Below are positions 23,438-36,141 of a DNA stretch of 64,000 nt, in pieces. The first letter of the stretch is position 1. The number at the start of each line of letters is the position of its first letter. Origin of the DNA: Conus ventricosus (lineage: Eukaryota > Mollusca > Gastropoda > Neogastropoda > Conidae); assembly GCA_018398815.1 (NCBI GenBank), contig CM031610.1:31451985-31515984 (forward strand). The letters are read 5' to 3'. Position numbers and translations under genes: made by a program. The notes under the pieces were generated by a model. It was not told the DNA's origin, made no database searches, and saw nothing but the letters and a program-made list of their open reading frames with translations.

Positions 23438-24739
23438 GTGAGCGTGTCAAAGTCTGGCTCTGTTAACGAAGAGCCAAGAAAAGATGTGAGAGAGAAAGGA
23501 AAAGCTGTTGGGAAAATGAGTATGAATGATGATGCAAAAAGTATGGATGGGTGTGATATGAAGGAGCAAATTAGTGATTTGAATACAAAGGATCTGAAAG
23601 TGAGTGATAAGTTCGAACGAATGTCGTGTGTAACCGATATGAAAAATGAGTCTTGTGCTTTGAAAGATATCTCTTGCTTCAGTGCGTACGAATGTATGGA
23701 TGCGTGGTTATATGACCGTAGCGGCAATGTGAATGTGAATGTTAAGTGTGCAAATCAAAGTGAGAAACGGGTTCTAAATGACAGTGCCACCGAAAGAAGT
23801 GAAGACCAGGAAAACTTTATGGTAATGAAACATCAAAACCGGCCTTCTGCTATTGGTGCTACGCTTGGTTATGTCGTTTGTGAGGAGGAGTGTAAGAGTG
23901 AGCGGGGGGAATGGGAAACCAGTGTCAGCACGGGAACAAACTCTTGCATTTCTTCTCAACCCACGAAGGGTGACGGAGTTATTACCCCTATATTAGCACC
24001 CGATGTAGATATTATTGATGCACACATTTTTTGTGAGCATGGTTGTGAGTATGGATGTTATGATCATGATCGTGTGTACGACGTAATGTATGATAATAAT
24101 TTGGTGACAGAACGTAATGATAGAGTAATAAAGGTTATAAATGCTATTGAAAGCCATGATAATTTGACTCATAGTCTAAGTGTATATAATCAATGTGTTG
24201 AAGAAAAAGTGTTGACCATGAATGGCTCGAAACTTGATATGATAGTGACTGATAAAAAGGATGTCTGCGAAGTGAAACTGGATAGGAGGGACAGTAAAGA
24301 TACGGTTGCGGTGTTTGTTGACAAACATGCAAGAGATGTTACTGATGCTACTGAGTGTGGGAAAGGCCTAAAGGAAAGTGGGGGTAGGCATATTGGTAAG
24401 GAATACATTGACATTGGTGCTTGTTATCATGATGACAACAGCAATGCTATTTGTACAGATGGTCAGCAAGATGGCCAGCAAGATAATGCCCCTAGTGATT
24501 CAGATAACCATTCTGATAGCAGTGGTTCAAATGATGATGGCAATACTGGTGAAAGTAATGATTTTAGTAATGAGAATAATGACAATAATAGAGATAGTAC
24601 AGAAAAAGAAGATGATAATCTTGACAATGAGGGCAGCGAAGCAGATTACCTTTATGCTATTAATGGAGAAATGCCAGATAGATCTGAAGTGTGTTGCTCT
24701 CAACGTGTGTGGTTTCCTGTCCAAGCTTGCTTTTCCTGA
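23438..24739 (+). pseudogene. LINE ORF2, acidic N-terminal extension
   Basis: A 400-codon open frame precedes the endonuclease. It is rich in Asp, Asn, Ser and Glu, especially after 24420 (DGQQDGQQDNAPSDSDNH and further D/N/S runs). No domain is recognised. It ends in a wrong-frame tail at 24739 because a frameshift near 24670 separates it from the endonuclease. Upstream no ATG is in frame close to 23438, so the true start is unclear. Confidence 0.5.
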
Positions 24740-25520
24740 TTTTGTGGACTTTATTAACAGGTATGATGTTGTCTGCATCTCAGAAAGTAAACTTGCTGAT
24801 GTTGATACTGTTGAAATTGATGGATATACTGCGTTTTATAAAAATAGAAGCAAATATAAAGAAAATCTGGAGGTATACTAGTATTAATAAAAGACTGTTT
24901 TGTTCAGCATGTCACTGTCTTTGAAGAAAAACGATTTAAAAATACCATTAGTGCTGAGTCTGCAGGTAGCTATAAGTTTGTGGATTTTGATATGTGTCAA
25001 AGTGCATTGTTTTTTGCTTTTTGTGACTCCATTTTTGAAAAGAAAGTTTTGTGTTGTGTTGCTTATATTGAACCAGAGGGATCACCTTACTTTAATAGAA
25101 ATGTTTATAATGATTTACAAGATACAATTCTGAATATTGGTATTGATAGCATTTGTCTGTTAGGGGACTTGAACTCAAGATCGGGACAGCTAAATGAATT
25201 GTTGGTCAATAATTTGTTTGCTGATTGCGTTCTTGATAGAGATTATAACTTTCCTGTTAGGTCATCTGAAGATAGACAGACAAACAATATGGGACATGAA
25301 TTAATAAGCTTTTGCAAAGCATGTCAGCTTATTATCATGAATGGTAGATCTGGTAGAGATTATGGTAAAGGTAAACTGACTTGTAAAAAATGCATCTGTA
25401 GTGGATTACGCTGTAGTTTCTTATGATTTATTTGATAGTGTTGTAGATTTTAGTGTGGATGATTTTAATGAATTATTTTCAGATGTTCATTGCCCTATTA
25501 CCATAAAGTTTGCAATTGCA
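24667..25520 (+). pseudogene. LINE ORF2, apurinic-type endonuclease region
   Basis: Endonuclease motifs occur in order in shifting frames: LNVCGFLSK (start strand), VVCISESK (catalytic Glu), ICLLGDLNSRSG (Asp/Asn motif, about 25150-25185) and a SDVHCPI block corresponding to the final SDH (about 25480). At least two frameshifts lie inside. This domain nicks target DNA for target-primed reverse transcription. Confidence 0.75.
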
Positions 25521-25629
25521 TCAATGGGGAGAACAGAGAAAACAGCGCCGATTTCGCATGCTGACGATGCCAATTCATGCTATGTAAGATGGAATAATGC
25601 TTTGAAAGCAACTTTTGTTGATGACTTAG

Positions 25630-27859
25630 ATGTTACAAAAAATTACATCAATAGAGACTGAGCTAGATGACTTGCTTACAAACCCAGATAATATTACTGT
25701 AAACAATGTAAATAATATTGTGGGCAGAGTTAATGATATATTACTTGAAAGTGCAAATGCACTAAACATGATAAAAAAGAGGAGGAAAGGTGCCAAACCA
25801 ACTAAAAAGAAAAAGAAGGATAAACCATGGTTTAATGAAATTTGTAAAGTTAAAAGAAACAATTTTTGCCGTTGTAGGAGAAGATGTTTACTTATGAAAA
25901 ATGATTTATTTTTAAAGGCGGAAAGGGTACGTGCAGCAAAATCATATAAGAAAACAGCTAAAAAAGAAATGAGAAAATATAAACCACGAAGTGGCTAAAC
26001 AGCTACGTCAATTACAGTCTAAAGATCCAAAGGCTTATTGGACTATCTTAAATGGACAGAAGAGAAAATCCAACCGTAATCAACCCAGCTGCCATGCTTT
26101 CTTTGAATTTTTTAAAAATATGAATGTGGATGATGTAGAAGATGCTGACGAAGTTCTGGAAAATGTGCCCTTTAATGACACCAGTTATACCTTTTGGGAT
26201 AATTTAATCACCGAAAATGAAGTAATGCATTGCATTAAAAAGTTAAAGAAAAACAAAGCCAGTGGACTAGATAATATTGCAAATGAATTTCTGAAAAACT
26301 CGGCGGTGAAAATGCTAAGATTATATGTCAAATTGTTTAACCTTATATTAATTACTGGTAAAGTACCAACTGATTGGGCGCTTGGGGTTATACATCCTAT
26401 ATTCAAAAACAAAGGATGTGTCTTAGACCCCGGTAATTACCGTGGGATAACTATACTATCCTGTTTTGGAAAACTGTTTACAAGTATTTTGAATGAACGT
26501 TTAAAGATGTTTATTGAAACATTCGATTTGATTGGTATTGAACAAGCAGGCTTTCGGAATAATTTCTCAACACTTGATCACTTGTTTACCTTATATGGCC
26601 TGATTGATATTCTGTTGTTTAAGAAGAAGCGTCTATACTGTGCTTTTCTGGATTATGAAAAGGCATTCGACAAAATTAATCGATCGTTTCTGTGGCATAA
26701 ATTGATAAATAGTGGTATTAGTAGCAAAATATTAAAAGTTATACAAAATATGTATTCTCAAGCCAAGTCATGTGTATCTGCCAATGGTGATTATTCTGAT
26801 TTTTTCTGTTCCAATGTTGGTGTAAGACAAGGAGAAAACTTGTCACCTGTATTGTTTGCCTTGTTTTTAAATGATATGAAAGAATTTATGTCTAGCGACA
26901 TGGCTGGCCTTGTGACTGTCGCAAAAGAAGCAATTGAAATAGGCATAGGCGAATCAGATGTTGACATTTTGTTGAATTTATTTCTCTTATTATATGCAGA
27001 TGACACTGTGATCTTTTCAGAAACTCCGTTTGGACTACAGAAAGGTTTAAAGTCTATTAAAGAATATTGTGATAAATGGAAATTGAAACTAAATGCAAAC
27101 AAATGTAAAGTTGTTATTTTTTCTAAAGGTAAGGTTAGACGTTTTCCTGATTTTCTTATAGGTACAGAAAAACTAGAGGTCGTCCATGATTTCTTGTATC
27201 TAGGGTTGAGGCTGAATTATAATAACCGAATGAATGTTGCTCAACGTGAACTGTTTGACCGAGCCTCTCGAGCAATGTTTGCTTTGATGAGGAAAGCTAA
27301 ATTATTGATGCTCCCTGCAGACCTAGTGATGGATTTATTTGATAAAACTGTATTACCAATTCTTACATATGGATGTGAAATTTGGGGATTTGACATGAAT
27401 GATCTTGTCCAAAGATTACAGTTAAAATTTTATAAGCTGGTTCTAAAACTACGACAGTCGACACCTTCTTTCATGGTTTTCGGTGAAACGGGGAAAATTC
27501 CCTTACCGGTCATTGTTAAATCCAGAATGTTATCATTTTGGTTTAACCTTGTATCTAACCACCATAGTTATAAATTATCATTTCTTGTGTATAAATGTCT
27601 TCTCAGAATGTATGAATTAAATGTACATGAAAACAAATATATCAAATACATCCATACATTATTAAATGAAATTGGTTTGAGTAATTTCTGGCTAAATCAG
27701 AACACACTTGATGTACATCCATTATGGTTTAAAGAGAAAGTAAAAAGATGCCTTAAAGATAGTTTCATACATACTGGTACACGCATGTTGACAATGATGA
27801 ATTATATATCAACTATAGAATGTTTAAAACATCATTTGGTGTTGATCCATACTATCTAG
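25630..27859 (+). pseudogene. LINE ORF2, reverse transcriptase region
   Basis: After a basic linker (25630-25998) an intact 620-codon frame carries the RT fingers and palm. Visible motifs: KKNKASGLDNIANEFLK, NYRGITILSCFGKLF, QAGFR, CAFLDYEKAFDKINR, GVRQGENLSPVLFALF, YADD (about 26993-27004) and the thumb segment KWKLKLNANKC. YADD is the catalytic pair. This RT is complete, but its links to the endonuclease and the C-terminal part are frameshifted. Confidence 0.85.
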
Positions 27860-28179
27860 TTTTACCACAGAATTACATGGTTACTCTACTAAAATTTAGA
27901 ACAACAAATAATAATCTGCCTGTAAATAAGCTACGCTATGCTGGCACACCTAGATGTGAAAGAATTTGTGACAAATGTGCTATGCATGATATTGCAGATG
28001 AATTTCATTATTTGTTCGTGTGTCCTTTTTTTGATGCAGAAAGAAAAAAATACCTCCCGCGATACTTCTTTGTACGGCCGAATGTTGTTAAATTCAACAT
28101 TTTGTTTGCATCAAAAAACAAGAAACTCTTAATCAAACTAAAGAATTATATTACAGTTATAAATAGATTTTTCCAATAA
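27820..28179 (+). pseudogene. LINE ORF2, C-terminal Cys/His segment
   Basis: Frame-shifted continuation of ORF2. It contains RCERICDKCAMHDIADEFH followed by YLFVCPFFDAERKKY, the C-x2-C...H-x4-C arrangement common at the end of Jockey/CR1-type polymerases. Stops at 28177-28179. Confidence 0.65.
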
Positions 28180-28422
28180 TTCATATAACTAAATTACAGC
28201 ATTTCACAAAGTTTGCACTATGTATAGGAAAAATTGTCTATGAAATTTTCATTTATGCTTAATATTGTTTGCGTCGTTTGCTCGTTTATTTTGCTTACTT
28301 GGTTATGGATATCACTCTGTTCTGATGTGCGATTATTCATTTTGTGTGAATATTGTCTTATATTTCCGTGCCCCATGTGGGTATGAAATAAAATAATTGC
28401 CTTGCCTTGCCTTGCCTTGCAA

Positions 28423-29702
28423 CTATGTGATCAATATGTACATGGCACACACACATTCAGTGAATCACACAGCTCAATGACCTGACAGTAACAGATGTTA
28501 AATTAGTCAGTCCCAATTCTCATCATTCTGTCCTGGATGAAAATAATTAGTTAGACCTACCAAGAAGAATTATGACTTTCTTAGTGATACATACACAAGC
28601 ACATTCATTTTTTTTTTTAAATCTTTCTATTTATACTAGTCTGACTGGACTATGGGTTCATGATTTTTACTGTTTTTCTATTTTCTTTGGAACTACTCTC
28701 ATCATGAATCTGAATGTATTTTTAAAAGCATTCTTTTGGATACCTGGTGGCCTGTCAGAATGACAAATGAGAGCACTACAGTCAAACGCACAGAGTTGAT
28801 GGAATGGTAATCAAACACACTGCACATTTCACATAACTACCTGCACCATTTTATCATGCAAATAACCTTTTGCATTTCCGCTGCCTCCCCCTACCTACCC
28901 TTTCCTTACAGTTGGTGCAGACGGCATGATGTTCAGATGTGTGCAAATCAAGATTCAGCTGCTGGCTGCCACGTGCAATGGTTCAACAGGTGGCCTGTTT
29001 TGACAGGGACATAATGCACTGGAAAAAAAAGGGAAATCAGATTAAATCTATTGCAGACCTAAGACATCTGCAGATAAACAGACAGGGGGAAGAGGGAGGG
29101 GGATGTGTATGTGTGTGGGAGAGGAAAGAGGAAAGAAAGGGTGGGGGGAGCTAGATATCCTTCATCAATTTTTACCCCCTTCGATCGTGTCCTGAATCAG
29201 AATTCATGCAAACAAAAAGGGGAGATTACTGTTACAACTGAACACTTACATAGAAAAATAATATGCAAGTATGACTTGAAAACAAGAACAAAAAGCTGGT
29301 CTTGCTACCTTAGTTTCCAGTCATAGGGAGAATTGCCTATGTTTGTGTGGCTTAAACTATAAAGCATAATCTACTAAATTCAATTAAAGGGAAAAAGGGG
29401 GAGTGGGAGGGAGACAGGGGAATACACTTGACAGAGATGTACCTTGTAAATCAGAGGTGAAACAAGGATTTTGACTGCAAATATACTTCATATGAAAATA
29501 CTGTAACCTCTTTTCTGTAACATCTGTTTTTGCGAACATTCAGAAAATGACAATGTCAGTGTTTGTGTATGAATTGAGCAAACACAGTCCCCATCCCACC
29601 ATTGGTCCTAAACAAAAAGGCTTTGTCACTTAATACATCCTGATTCTTACTTTTGTTGTCCCGCCTGAGTGAGTCTATAGTCAACACAAAACTGATCAAA
29701 AT
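28423..29702. other. noncoding, includes probable SNIP1 3' UTR
   Basis: No coding feature. Lies downstream of the SNIP1 stop on the minus strand. No clear minus-strand AATAAA was found, so the transcript end is undetermined. Confidence 0.45.
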
Positions 29703-30644
29703 TTACTCAGTGTCAGATTCTTGTGCTACTTCCGAGGTATCCACATTCTCATGCAGCAGAACATACTCTCGGGTACTGAAACCAAACTTCACAACATCTC
29801 GTTCAAACAATTCTACATAGCGCTGAGCATCAATGCGCTGATTGTTCACATAGGTGCCATTGGCTGAACCCAAGTCTATAATATAAGGACACACTCGGCG
29901 ACCAACGGAACCGTTTGGACGTGTGTATTCGGCGAGTCGATACTGAAGAACTGCATGCTGTTTTGAACAAGAAGGATGGTCCACTGGAATGTCAGCCACT
30001 CGACGATCACGTCCCAGGAGGTAAGCACTCTGTCGATGAATGGGAAGCATAGGCAAAGATTCTTCCCCTTTGAACCCATACAAACGCCATCGTCGTTTCG
30101 GCTTGCGTGCTTCTGCTGGCTCATTATATTTTATCACTACTCCACGGTAAGTATTTGTGTCTTCTGTCAGTTTGCCTGAAAGTTCAAAGTTAGGTTTTTC
30201 TTTCTCTTTTTCAGAACTGGCAGTGGCTTCGCTGGCCGACGGTTGGCCAAAGTTGGTATCTTCATTTTCTTGCTCCCGCTGCTGGCGCATTCCTCTGCGC
30301 CGATCATCATTACGGCGACGCTCTTGTTGTTGCTCTTGGAAGCTGTCCGTCGGTTCTTGTTTAATGCGGCGATGTGGATCAAACCTGGTACGATCATCCC
30401 TCTGGTTACCAGTCTCTTCTCTGCGTTCATTTCTGTGCTTTTCTTTGTGCCTGTGAGAGTGTTTTTTGTGTCTGTGTGTATCTGGACTGGGACTTTTGCT
30501 GTGGCTGTCGTCAGCTCTGGTGCTGTGTCTATCTCTGTTACTGTGGTGCCGACGGGTTCGGTCAGATGGGCTGCTGTCCCTTCCCCTCTTCTTGTGATCT
30601 CCAGACACCGGGCTGCGAGACCTGTCTCGTTCATGCTTCACCAT
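29703..30644 (-). CDS. SNIP1: Smad nuclear-interacting protein 1 homologue (FHA domain)
   Basis: 313 codons, intact, in one exon. Residues 1-155 are an RS/RD/RH-rich disordered region, usual for this spliceosome-linked nuclear protein. A conserved linker follows (TYRGVVIKYNEPAEARKPKR, residues 165-185). The FHA domain spans about residues 205-290, with the phosphothreonine-site residues GR (211-212), SKQH (227-230) and NG (262-263). The C-terminus is acidic. In animals SNIP1 binds splicing factors and represses Smad/p300 signalling. The minus-strand sequence just before ATG is a strong acceptor (CCCTTTTTCTTTTTCAG), so the start codon is the first base of this exon and a 5' UTR exon lies upstream. 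Confidence 0.9.
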   Translation of the reverse strand: MVKHERDRSRSPVSGDHKKRGRDSSPSDRTRRHHSNRDRHSTRADDSHSKSPSPDTHRHKKHSHRHKEKHRNERREETGNQRDDRTRFDPHRRIKQEPTDSFQEQQQERRRNDDRRRGMRQQREQENEDTNFGQPSASEATASSEKEKEKPNFELSGKLTEDTNTYRGVVIKYNEPAEARKPKRRWRLYGFKGEESLPMLPIHRQSAYLLGRDRRVADIPVDHPSCSKQHAVLQYRLAEYTRPNGSVGRRVCPYIIDLGSANGTYVNNQRIDAQRYVELFERDVVKFGFSTREYVLLHENVDTSEVAQESDTE

Positions 30645-32150
30645 CTGAAAAAGAAAAAGGGCACAGAAATATTAAATATCTGAACCAAAATTGTAAACAG
30701 CTAATTGTAAGAATCAAGATTTTTTTTAAGTAAGCAAATTATCTAAATTCAACTCAGGACACATTCTATGTAACTGGTACTACAGTAAATTATACTGTGG
30801 CTGATACTGTGATATACATGTTTCTCATCAAATGTTACGATATTTTAACAATTGAATATGCCTGTTTGTTGAATACAGTTAAAGACTGACAGGAAACAAA
30901 ACAGACGGCACTAAAACAGGGCTAAATACAAATGAATACACAAAACAAGGAGTAAAGTAATTTCATGTACTAGTTTGTTGTAACATCTCAAGAAGGCCTG
31001 TTTATTGAAAAATGTACTTGTCTGTTTTGTTTTGTATTAAATCTGCATTGCTTTACATTCAATTAACTACTGATCTGTCCCCGTCTGTCCATCCAGGGTG
31101 GCTCAATATTACTACAGTGATTTGGGAAAGCTTGAGCATTAAATGGTGATTTATATCATCTGCAGCAACACTTCAGGGGCTGCTGTTTGCAACATACTTA
31201 CAACAGATTCCAGCATAACAAAACAAAAAGATTTGTTTCCACTTCATATCAATCGTGACAATGAATGATAGTGATAGTGGATGTCCATCAGACATCACTG
31301 CGGTTGATTTAACAGCCCAGAGAGACTTGATTTATAATGAAGGAAGAAAAACAAAAAACCATGCAGACAAACAAAAAAAAACAAAAACAAACAAACAAGC
31401 AAAAACTATCTTCTGATTCTATTTTCATCCCTATATATACAAAGAAGCAAAAAACTATCTTCTGATTTATTTTCATCCCTATACTTCAATAATCAATCAA
31501 CATAATTTTTGTCTATAGTTCTAAAGTTAAAAAAAAAAAGTACATACATGAATGATGCTCTAAAAATTCCTAAAGAACCTATGTATGTTCGGTTGCTTTC
31601 TTTCTGTTTCATCTGAACAAAGTGAACCTCAACAAGATGATTTATTATGAATTTCCAAAAGATTTCCAAAAGATCACAATCAACCATGTTTTCAGAAATG
31701 AGGAAGCTTGCTTAAAACCATGGTTAAGGCAAGCAACAATTCAAAATATGAGGCCTCTAAACTCTATGATCATTTACTTCTTCTTTGGAATACAAAAATA
31801 ATTGCAGTTAAATCCTTGATTGTTGATGTAAACCTCCAACTGTTTTCCACTCAAAGTTTGCATTGTTTCTGCCTTCATCTTTTGTCTGTTTTCATTACTC
31901 TAACTTTGTAGTAAGTCATGTTACTTTGTCTGCATGGAGAAAAAAAAAGTTCAAATCAGATTGCTGCAAAGAGAAGTTGTTAATTTTCTGTACGTACGAG
32001 GTCTGCTGCTGCTGACAAAGTATTTGTGTTTGTTCATCACTCTCTCATCAAACAGCATTGTGAAAATGTCCATTTTCCATCCTAATTCATGAAATGTTCA
32101 CTCATGCTTTATGAAAACAAATAAAACAAACAAAAGCAACAAGCAAACGT

Positions 32151-32423
32151 TGTTATCAGTAGGAGGCTTAGTAGGTGGTGTCCTGCGTATGTTGGATCAG
32201 AACAGGCACTACTGAACACCACTGAAGTGACTCGACAGCAGTGGAGTGTCTCCTCCAGCAGGTTGCCTCTTGATGACTTGACACTGACTACTCCCCGTGG
32301 ACTGCCAGTGCCAGGAGGGGGGGCGACCGGGCTGAGCTGTGGTTGTGGACAGGGGCTTGAAATGAGCAGCGTGGGTGCAATTCCACTGAAGTGGCACAGA
32401 AGATGGGACAACAACAACAACAA
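32151..32423 (+). mobile_element. short retroposon family, copy 1
   Basis: Homologous over about 270 bp to 53051-53321 in the same orientation; shared blocks include GGCTTAGTAGGTGGTGT, GATCAGAACAGGC and GTTGCCTCTTGA. Both end in an A-rich tail (here CAACAACAACAACAAA). The tail and size suggest a SINE or processed RNA copy; no tRNA-like boxes were seen. Confidence 0.6.
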
Positions 32424-32896
32424 AGTCTCCAACTCTGATGACAGTTCTAGTTTCCAGCTTTACTGTTCACTTTTGTTTTTGTACCTAAATGCACAAGCTG
32501 CACTTGTAAAAGGGGAACAAATGCTAAACACAATATTTCAAAGAGTGATCTCATACATACATCGAGAATGAAAGGACTGAATTTGAGCTCCAAAGTGTGA
32601 CATGCACACAAAGGTACATCATCAGAAGCCTCAAGTCTAGTCAAGTCAAAAGGAACTTTTGTCTGTCTCATCTGGTTTGGGCTCTTATTAGTCTTAAAAT
32701 ACACTTATCAATGTAACGTAAGTTAAAATTAGTTCATTTAAGCAAATTCACATCTTTTATTATACACGCGTCACCTTGTTACTTCATTCATTTAAATTCG
32801 TATCCTTTTTAATTTTATAAGTTTTGACAAAAATAATTTCTGGACTTTTCTGGGACTGTCAAAGCAAAATCATTCCTCTCTGATTTTGCAGTATGG

Positions 32897-33349
32897 GTGA
32901 AAGTGAATATTGGTGTGGCTACCAAGAATAAAAGGAAAAGATGCTCCCAGGATTCACCGAAAGGGGGAGAGAATGATGAATCCATCGGTGCTCAACCAAT
33001 CACGACTGCAAATCCCAAACGGACTATGAACATGGACCAAATGGAATATCCATGTGTCTGTGGAAAGCGTTTCGCTACCACCCGTGGCATGAAGATCCAC
33101 AGGACAAAGATGGGATGTGTGAAGACTCATCTGAATGAGCAGCAGCGCACTGCATCAGCAGATAAGACGTCGGAAGACCAAGGCCAGGATTTAAACCACA
33201 GTGCCAAGGACATCCACGCTGTTGGTTCGGATGAGGAATTTGCACAGGCCCTCGATGCCAGGCGCCTGAAACTCAACTGCCACGAGCAAACGAAACTGAA
33301 GATTGGGAGAAACTGGATGCAAAAATCGTCCAAAGACTCGATGCACTGA
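32897..33349 (+). pseudogene. RLE-LINE N-terminal zinc-finger part
   Basis: Contains one C2H2 finger, YPCVCGKRFATTRGMKIH followed by RTKMGC (about 33047-33118), used in this group for target-site DNA binding. Basic and hydrophilic otherwise. Frame ends at 33349 by frameshift. Confidence 0.65.
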
Positions 33350-33396
33350 TAGGGAAAAGCACCCTGGAACACAAACTAGCCACATATGGGGACATT

Positions 33397-35361
33397 GTGT
33401 ATGCCACATGTAGAGACGCCTATGGAGTAAAACTACCCAAAGAGAAAACACCTTCAAAGAAATCCAGACGCCAAGAAAAGATGGACAAGATCAGAGTTCA
33501 AAAGAACAACCTCAAGAAGCAAATGAAGACCGCACTGCCAGCTGAAAAACAAGGCTTGGAAAAACTGTGGGAAGACCTGAAAGGAAAACACAGCGCCCTC
33601 AGCAAAGCGGAATCTGCAAGGAAGAGGAAGAGCAAAAAGAAGAAGACACAAGAGCGCTTCTTCAGAGACCCCTTCCAGTTTGCCAGAACACTGTTTGAGC
33701 AGCCAAAATCTGGGGCCCTAAGTGTGGACAAAGGAGTTCTTGAGCAGCATTTGAGGAAAACATACTCTGACTCACAGAGCAAAGCACCACTCGACATTCA
33801 AGGTCTGGTGTGGCCAACCAACCTGAGGAACAGTTCAATGGCAAGCCTCCAACATTGGCGGAAATCAAGAAGGTGGTCGACAAAGCCAGAGCCAAATCAT
33901 CACCAGGGCCAAACGGAATACCTTACCAGCTTTACAAGAAATGTCCCAAGGTGCTGGAGTGGCTCCACAGGCTGCTGCGATCGGCTTGGAGAAACCAGAA
34001 GATCAGCGGCCAGTGGATGACGGCAGATGGTGTGTACATCCCCAAAGAGCAAAACTCAAGTGACATCAGCCAGTTCAGGCCAATATCACTACTGAACGTC
34101 GAAGGGAAAATCTTCTTCTCTGTCATGGCAGCAAGGCTGACCAAGTACTGATGGGAAAACAAGTACTTGGATGTGTCAGTCCAGAAAGGTGGCATCCCAG
34201 GCGTGGCTGGCTGTGTAGAACACGCCACAATGATCTGGGACGCAATCCAAAAGCAAAAACAGAAAAGAGAGACCTGGACGTAGTGTGGCTTGATTGGCAA
34301 ACGCATATGGATGTGCCCCATGAGATGATACAGTTGGCTCTTGAGATGTACCATGTGCCAAAGAACATCCGCGACATGCTCAAGAAGTACTTCAATGGCT
34401 TCTCAATGCGGGTTCTCTACCAAGGAGTACACAACTGATTGGATCAACTTGGAAGTGGGCATTGCAATGGGCTGTGCAATTTCCCCGATACTGTTCGTGC
34501 TGGCAATGGAACTCATCTTGAAAGCAGCACAAACAACGCGAGACAAACAGACCTGGCGATGGATACAAGATGCCTCCTCTCAAGGCCTTCATGGATGACA
34601 CTACAGTGATTTCATCCAGAGAAGACGAGACACGTCATGTGCTGGAGAGGCTGGACGACATAGTTGCCTCATCCAGAAGAAGTTCAAGCCAAAGAAATCA
34701 CGGAGTCTCTCACTGAGGAAAGGAAAAGTGGCCGATCTGTGGTCTTCAGTGTTGCCAACCAGGCCATTCCAACAGTCACAGAAGAACCAGTCAAGAGCCT
34801 TGGAAGATGGTATGATGATACGCTGAAAGACACACAAGAGCAAAAGAAACCAAGCAGATGGCGAAGAAGGCTTGGAGACCATTGACCAGTGTGGGCTCCC
34901 TGGCAAATACAAGGTCTGGTGTCTGCAGTTCATGCTGATACCAAAGCTCCTATGGCCTTGATGATATACGACATCTGCACCAGCACAGTGGAGGCAATGG
35001 AAGCCAAAATCAACAAGTTCACAAGGAAATGGCTTGGTGTCCCACCCTGTCTGACTGACATCGCGCTGTACTGTCGCCAAGCAAAGCTCAAACTACCACT
35101 GAAATCCATCCTGGAGGAATACAAAGCAGGGAAGATCAGACTTCAAAGCATGCTGGAGGACTCAGGAGACAAGTGGTAGAAGCAATCAAGCCCCAGCTGA
35201 AGACAGGCAGAAATGGAAAGTTCAAGAGGCGATGGATTCTGCAAAGAAAGTCTCAAGATCAGAGAAATAACAGGACACACACAGACCAACAGACAAGGAC
35301 GGGGATGACCAAAACTGAATGGTGGTCAAAGGCCAAAGGAAAAGCCAAAAGGACATGGTGA
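33397..35361 (+). pseudogene. RLE-LINE reverse transcriptase, frameshifted
   Basis: A Lys/Arg-rich linker (33397-33660) leads to RT motifs spread over several frames: KSSPGPNGIPYQLYKK (about 33890), FRPISLLNVEGKIF (about 34075), DVVWLDW...VPHEMIQLALEMYHVPKNI (34275-34370), EVGIAMGCAISPILFVLAME (34450-34515) and the catalytic FMDD at 34588-34599. At least four frameshifts or stops. Confidence 0.7.
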
Positions 35362-35431
35362 TTCAGGAGATGAGAAAAGAAGAAGACCAAAAAAGACTCC
35401 AAAAAGCAGTCCAGCAGAGCCAGCAAGGGCA

Positions 35432-36141
35432 ATGGACAACGTGGAGAATGCACTCCAAAGAAGTCTAACTTGGAATGACATTTGGCACTTGGCCCCTCTC
35501 AGGATCAGCTTCATTCTCAGATCTGCATATGACCTTCTGCCCTCAAATGCAAACCTGGTGAAGTGGGGGAAAACAGACGATCCTGCATGCCCCCTCTGCC
35601 ATGAAAAACAAACAGTGGAGCATGTTCTAAGCTCATGTAAAGTAGCCCTGGCTCAAGGAAGGTACACATGGAGGCACAACCAAGTGCTCAAAGAGATTGT
35701 ACAAGTAGTCTGGGCTAGTACCAACACCACAAAAGGGAGAATCAGGACTCCAAAGTCACCGCAACATTCTTCACGGCAGGAGGCAGCAAATCATGGCCAG
35801 GAACAACAGTGCCACTCGAAACATGCAGGCAGAGTCTGCTGGATGAGGCAGATGACTGGGAGTGCACTGCAGACCTCCCAGAATGGAAGAGTCACCCAGA
35901 GATCATCAGCAAGAGTGGAATGAGACCAGACATAGTAGTCCACTCTAAGTCAACCAAGCAGCTGATCATGATCGAGCTCACGGTGCATATGAGAACAGAA
36001 TGGAGGCAGCTCAAATCTACAAGACTGAAAAGTATGCTGATCTGGGCAAACAGCCTGAGGAGAGAAGGCTATCAGGTCAAAGTCCTCACTGCAGAAATTG
36101 GAGCTAGGGGATTTGTAGGAACGTCTGCATACAGCTCATGA
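35432..36141 (+). pseudogene. RLE-LINE C-terminal CCHC and restriction-like endonuclease
   Basis: The CCHC motif is CPLCHEKQTVEHVLSSC (about 35588-35638). It is followed, after a frameshift, by the endonuclease core RPDIVVHSKSTKQLIMIEL (about 35923-35980), which has the PD...(E)xK-like acidic residues typical of R2-type RLE domains. The frame stops at 36141 with a GTSAYSS end. Confidence 0.7.

Larger units (their letters stand above)
22410..28422 (+). mobile_element. two-ORF LINE, near full length, frameshifted
   Basis: Order: ORF1, a roughly 100-bp gap, then an ORF2 with apurinic-type endonuclease, reverse transcriptase and a C-terminal Cys/His segment. The 3' end is marked by four or five TTGCC units (about 28401-28422) right after GAAATAAAATAA. 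Short tandem tails of this kind are typical of CR1/L2/Jockey-type LINEs. ORF2 is broken by several frameshifts, so the copy is dead. Clade within the Jockey/CR1 group is not settled. Confidence 0.8.

Noticed and set aside
30157..30733. Open frames antisense to SNIP1
   Set aside because: Shadow of the Arg/Ser-rich SNIP1 coding region.
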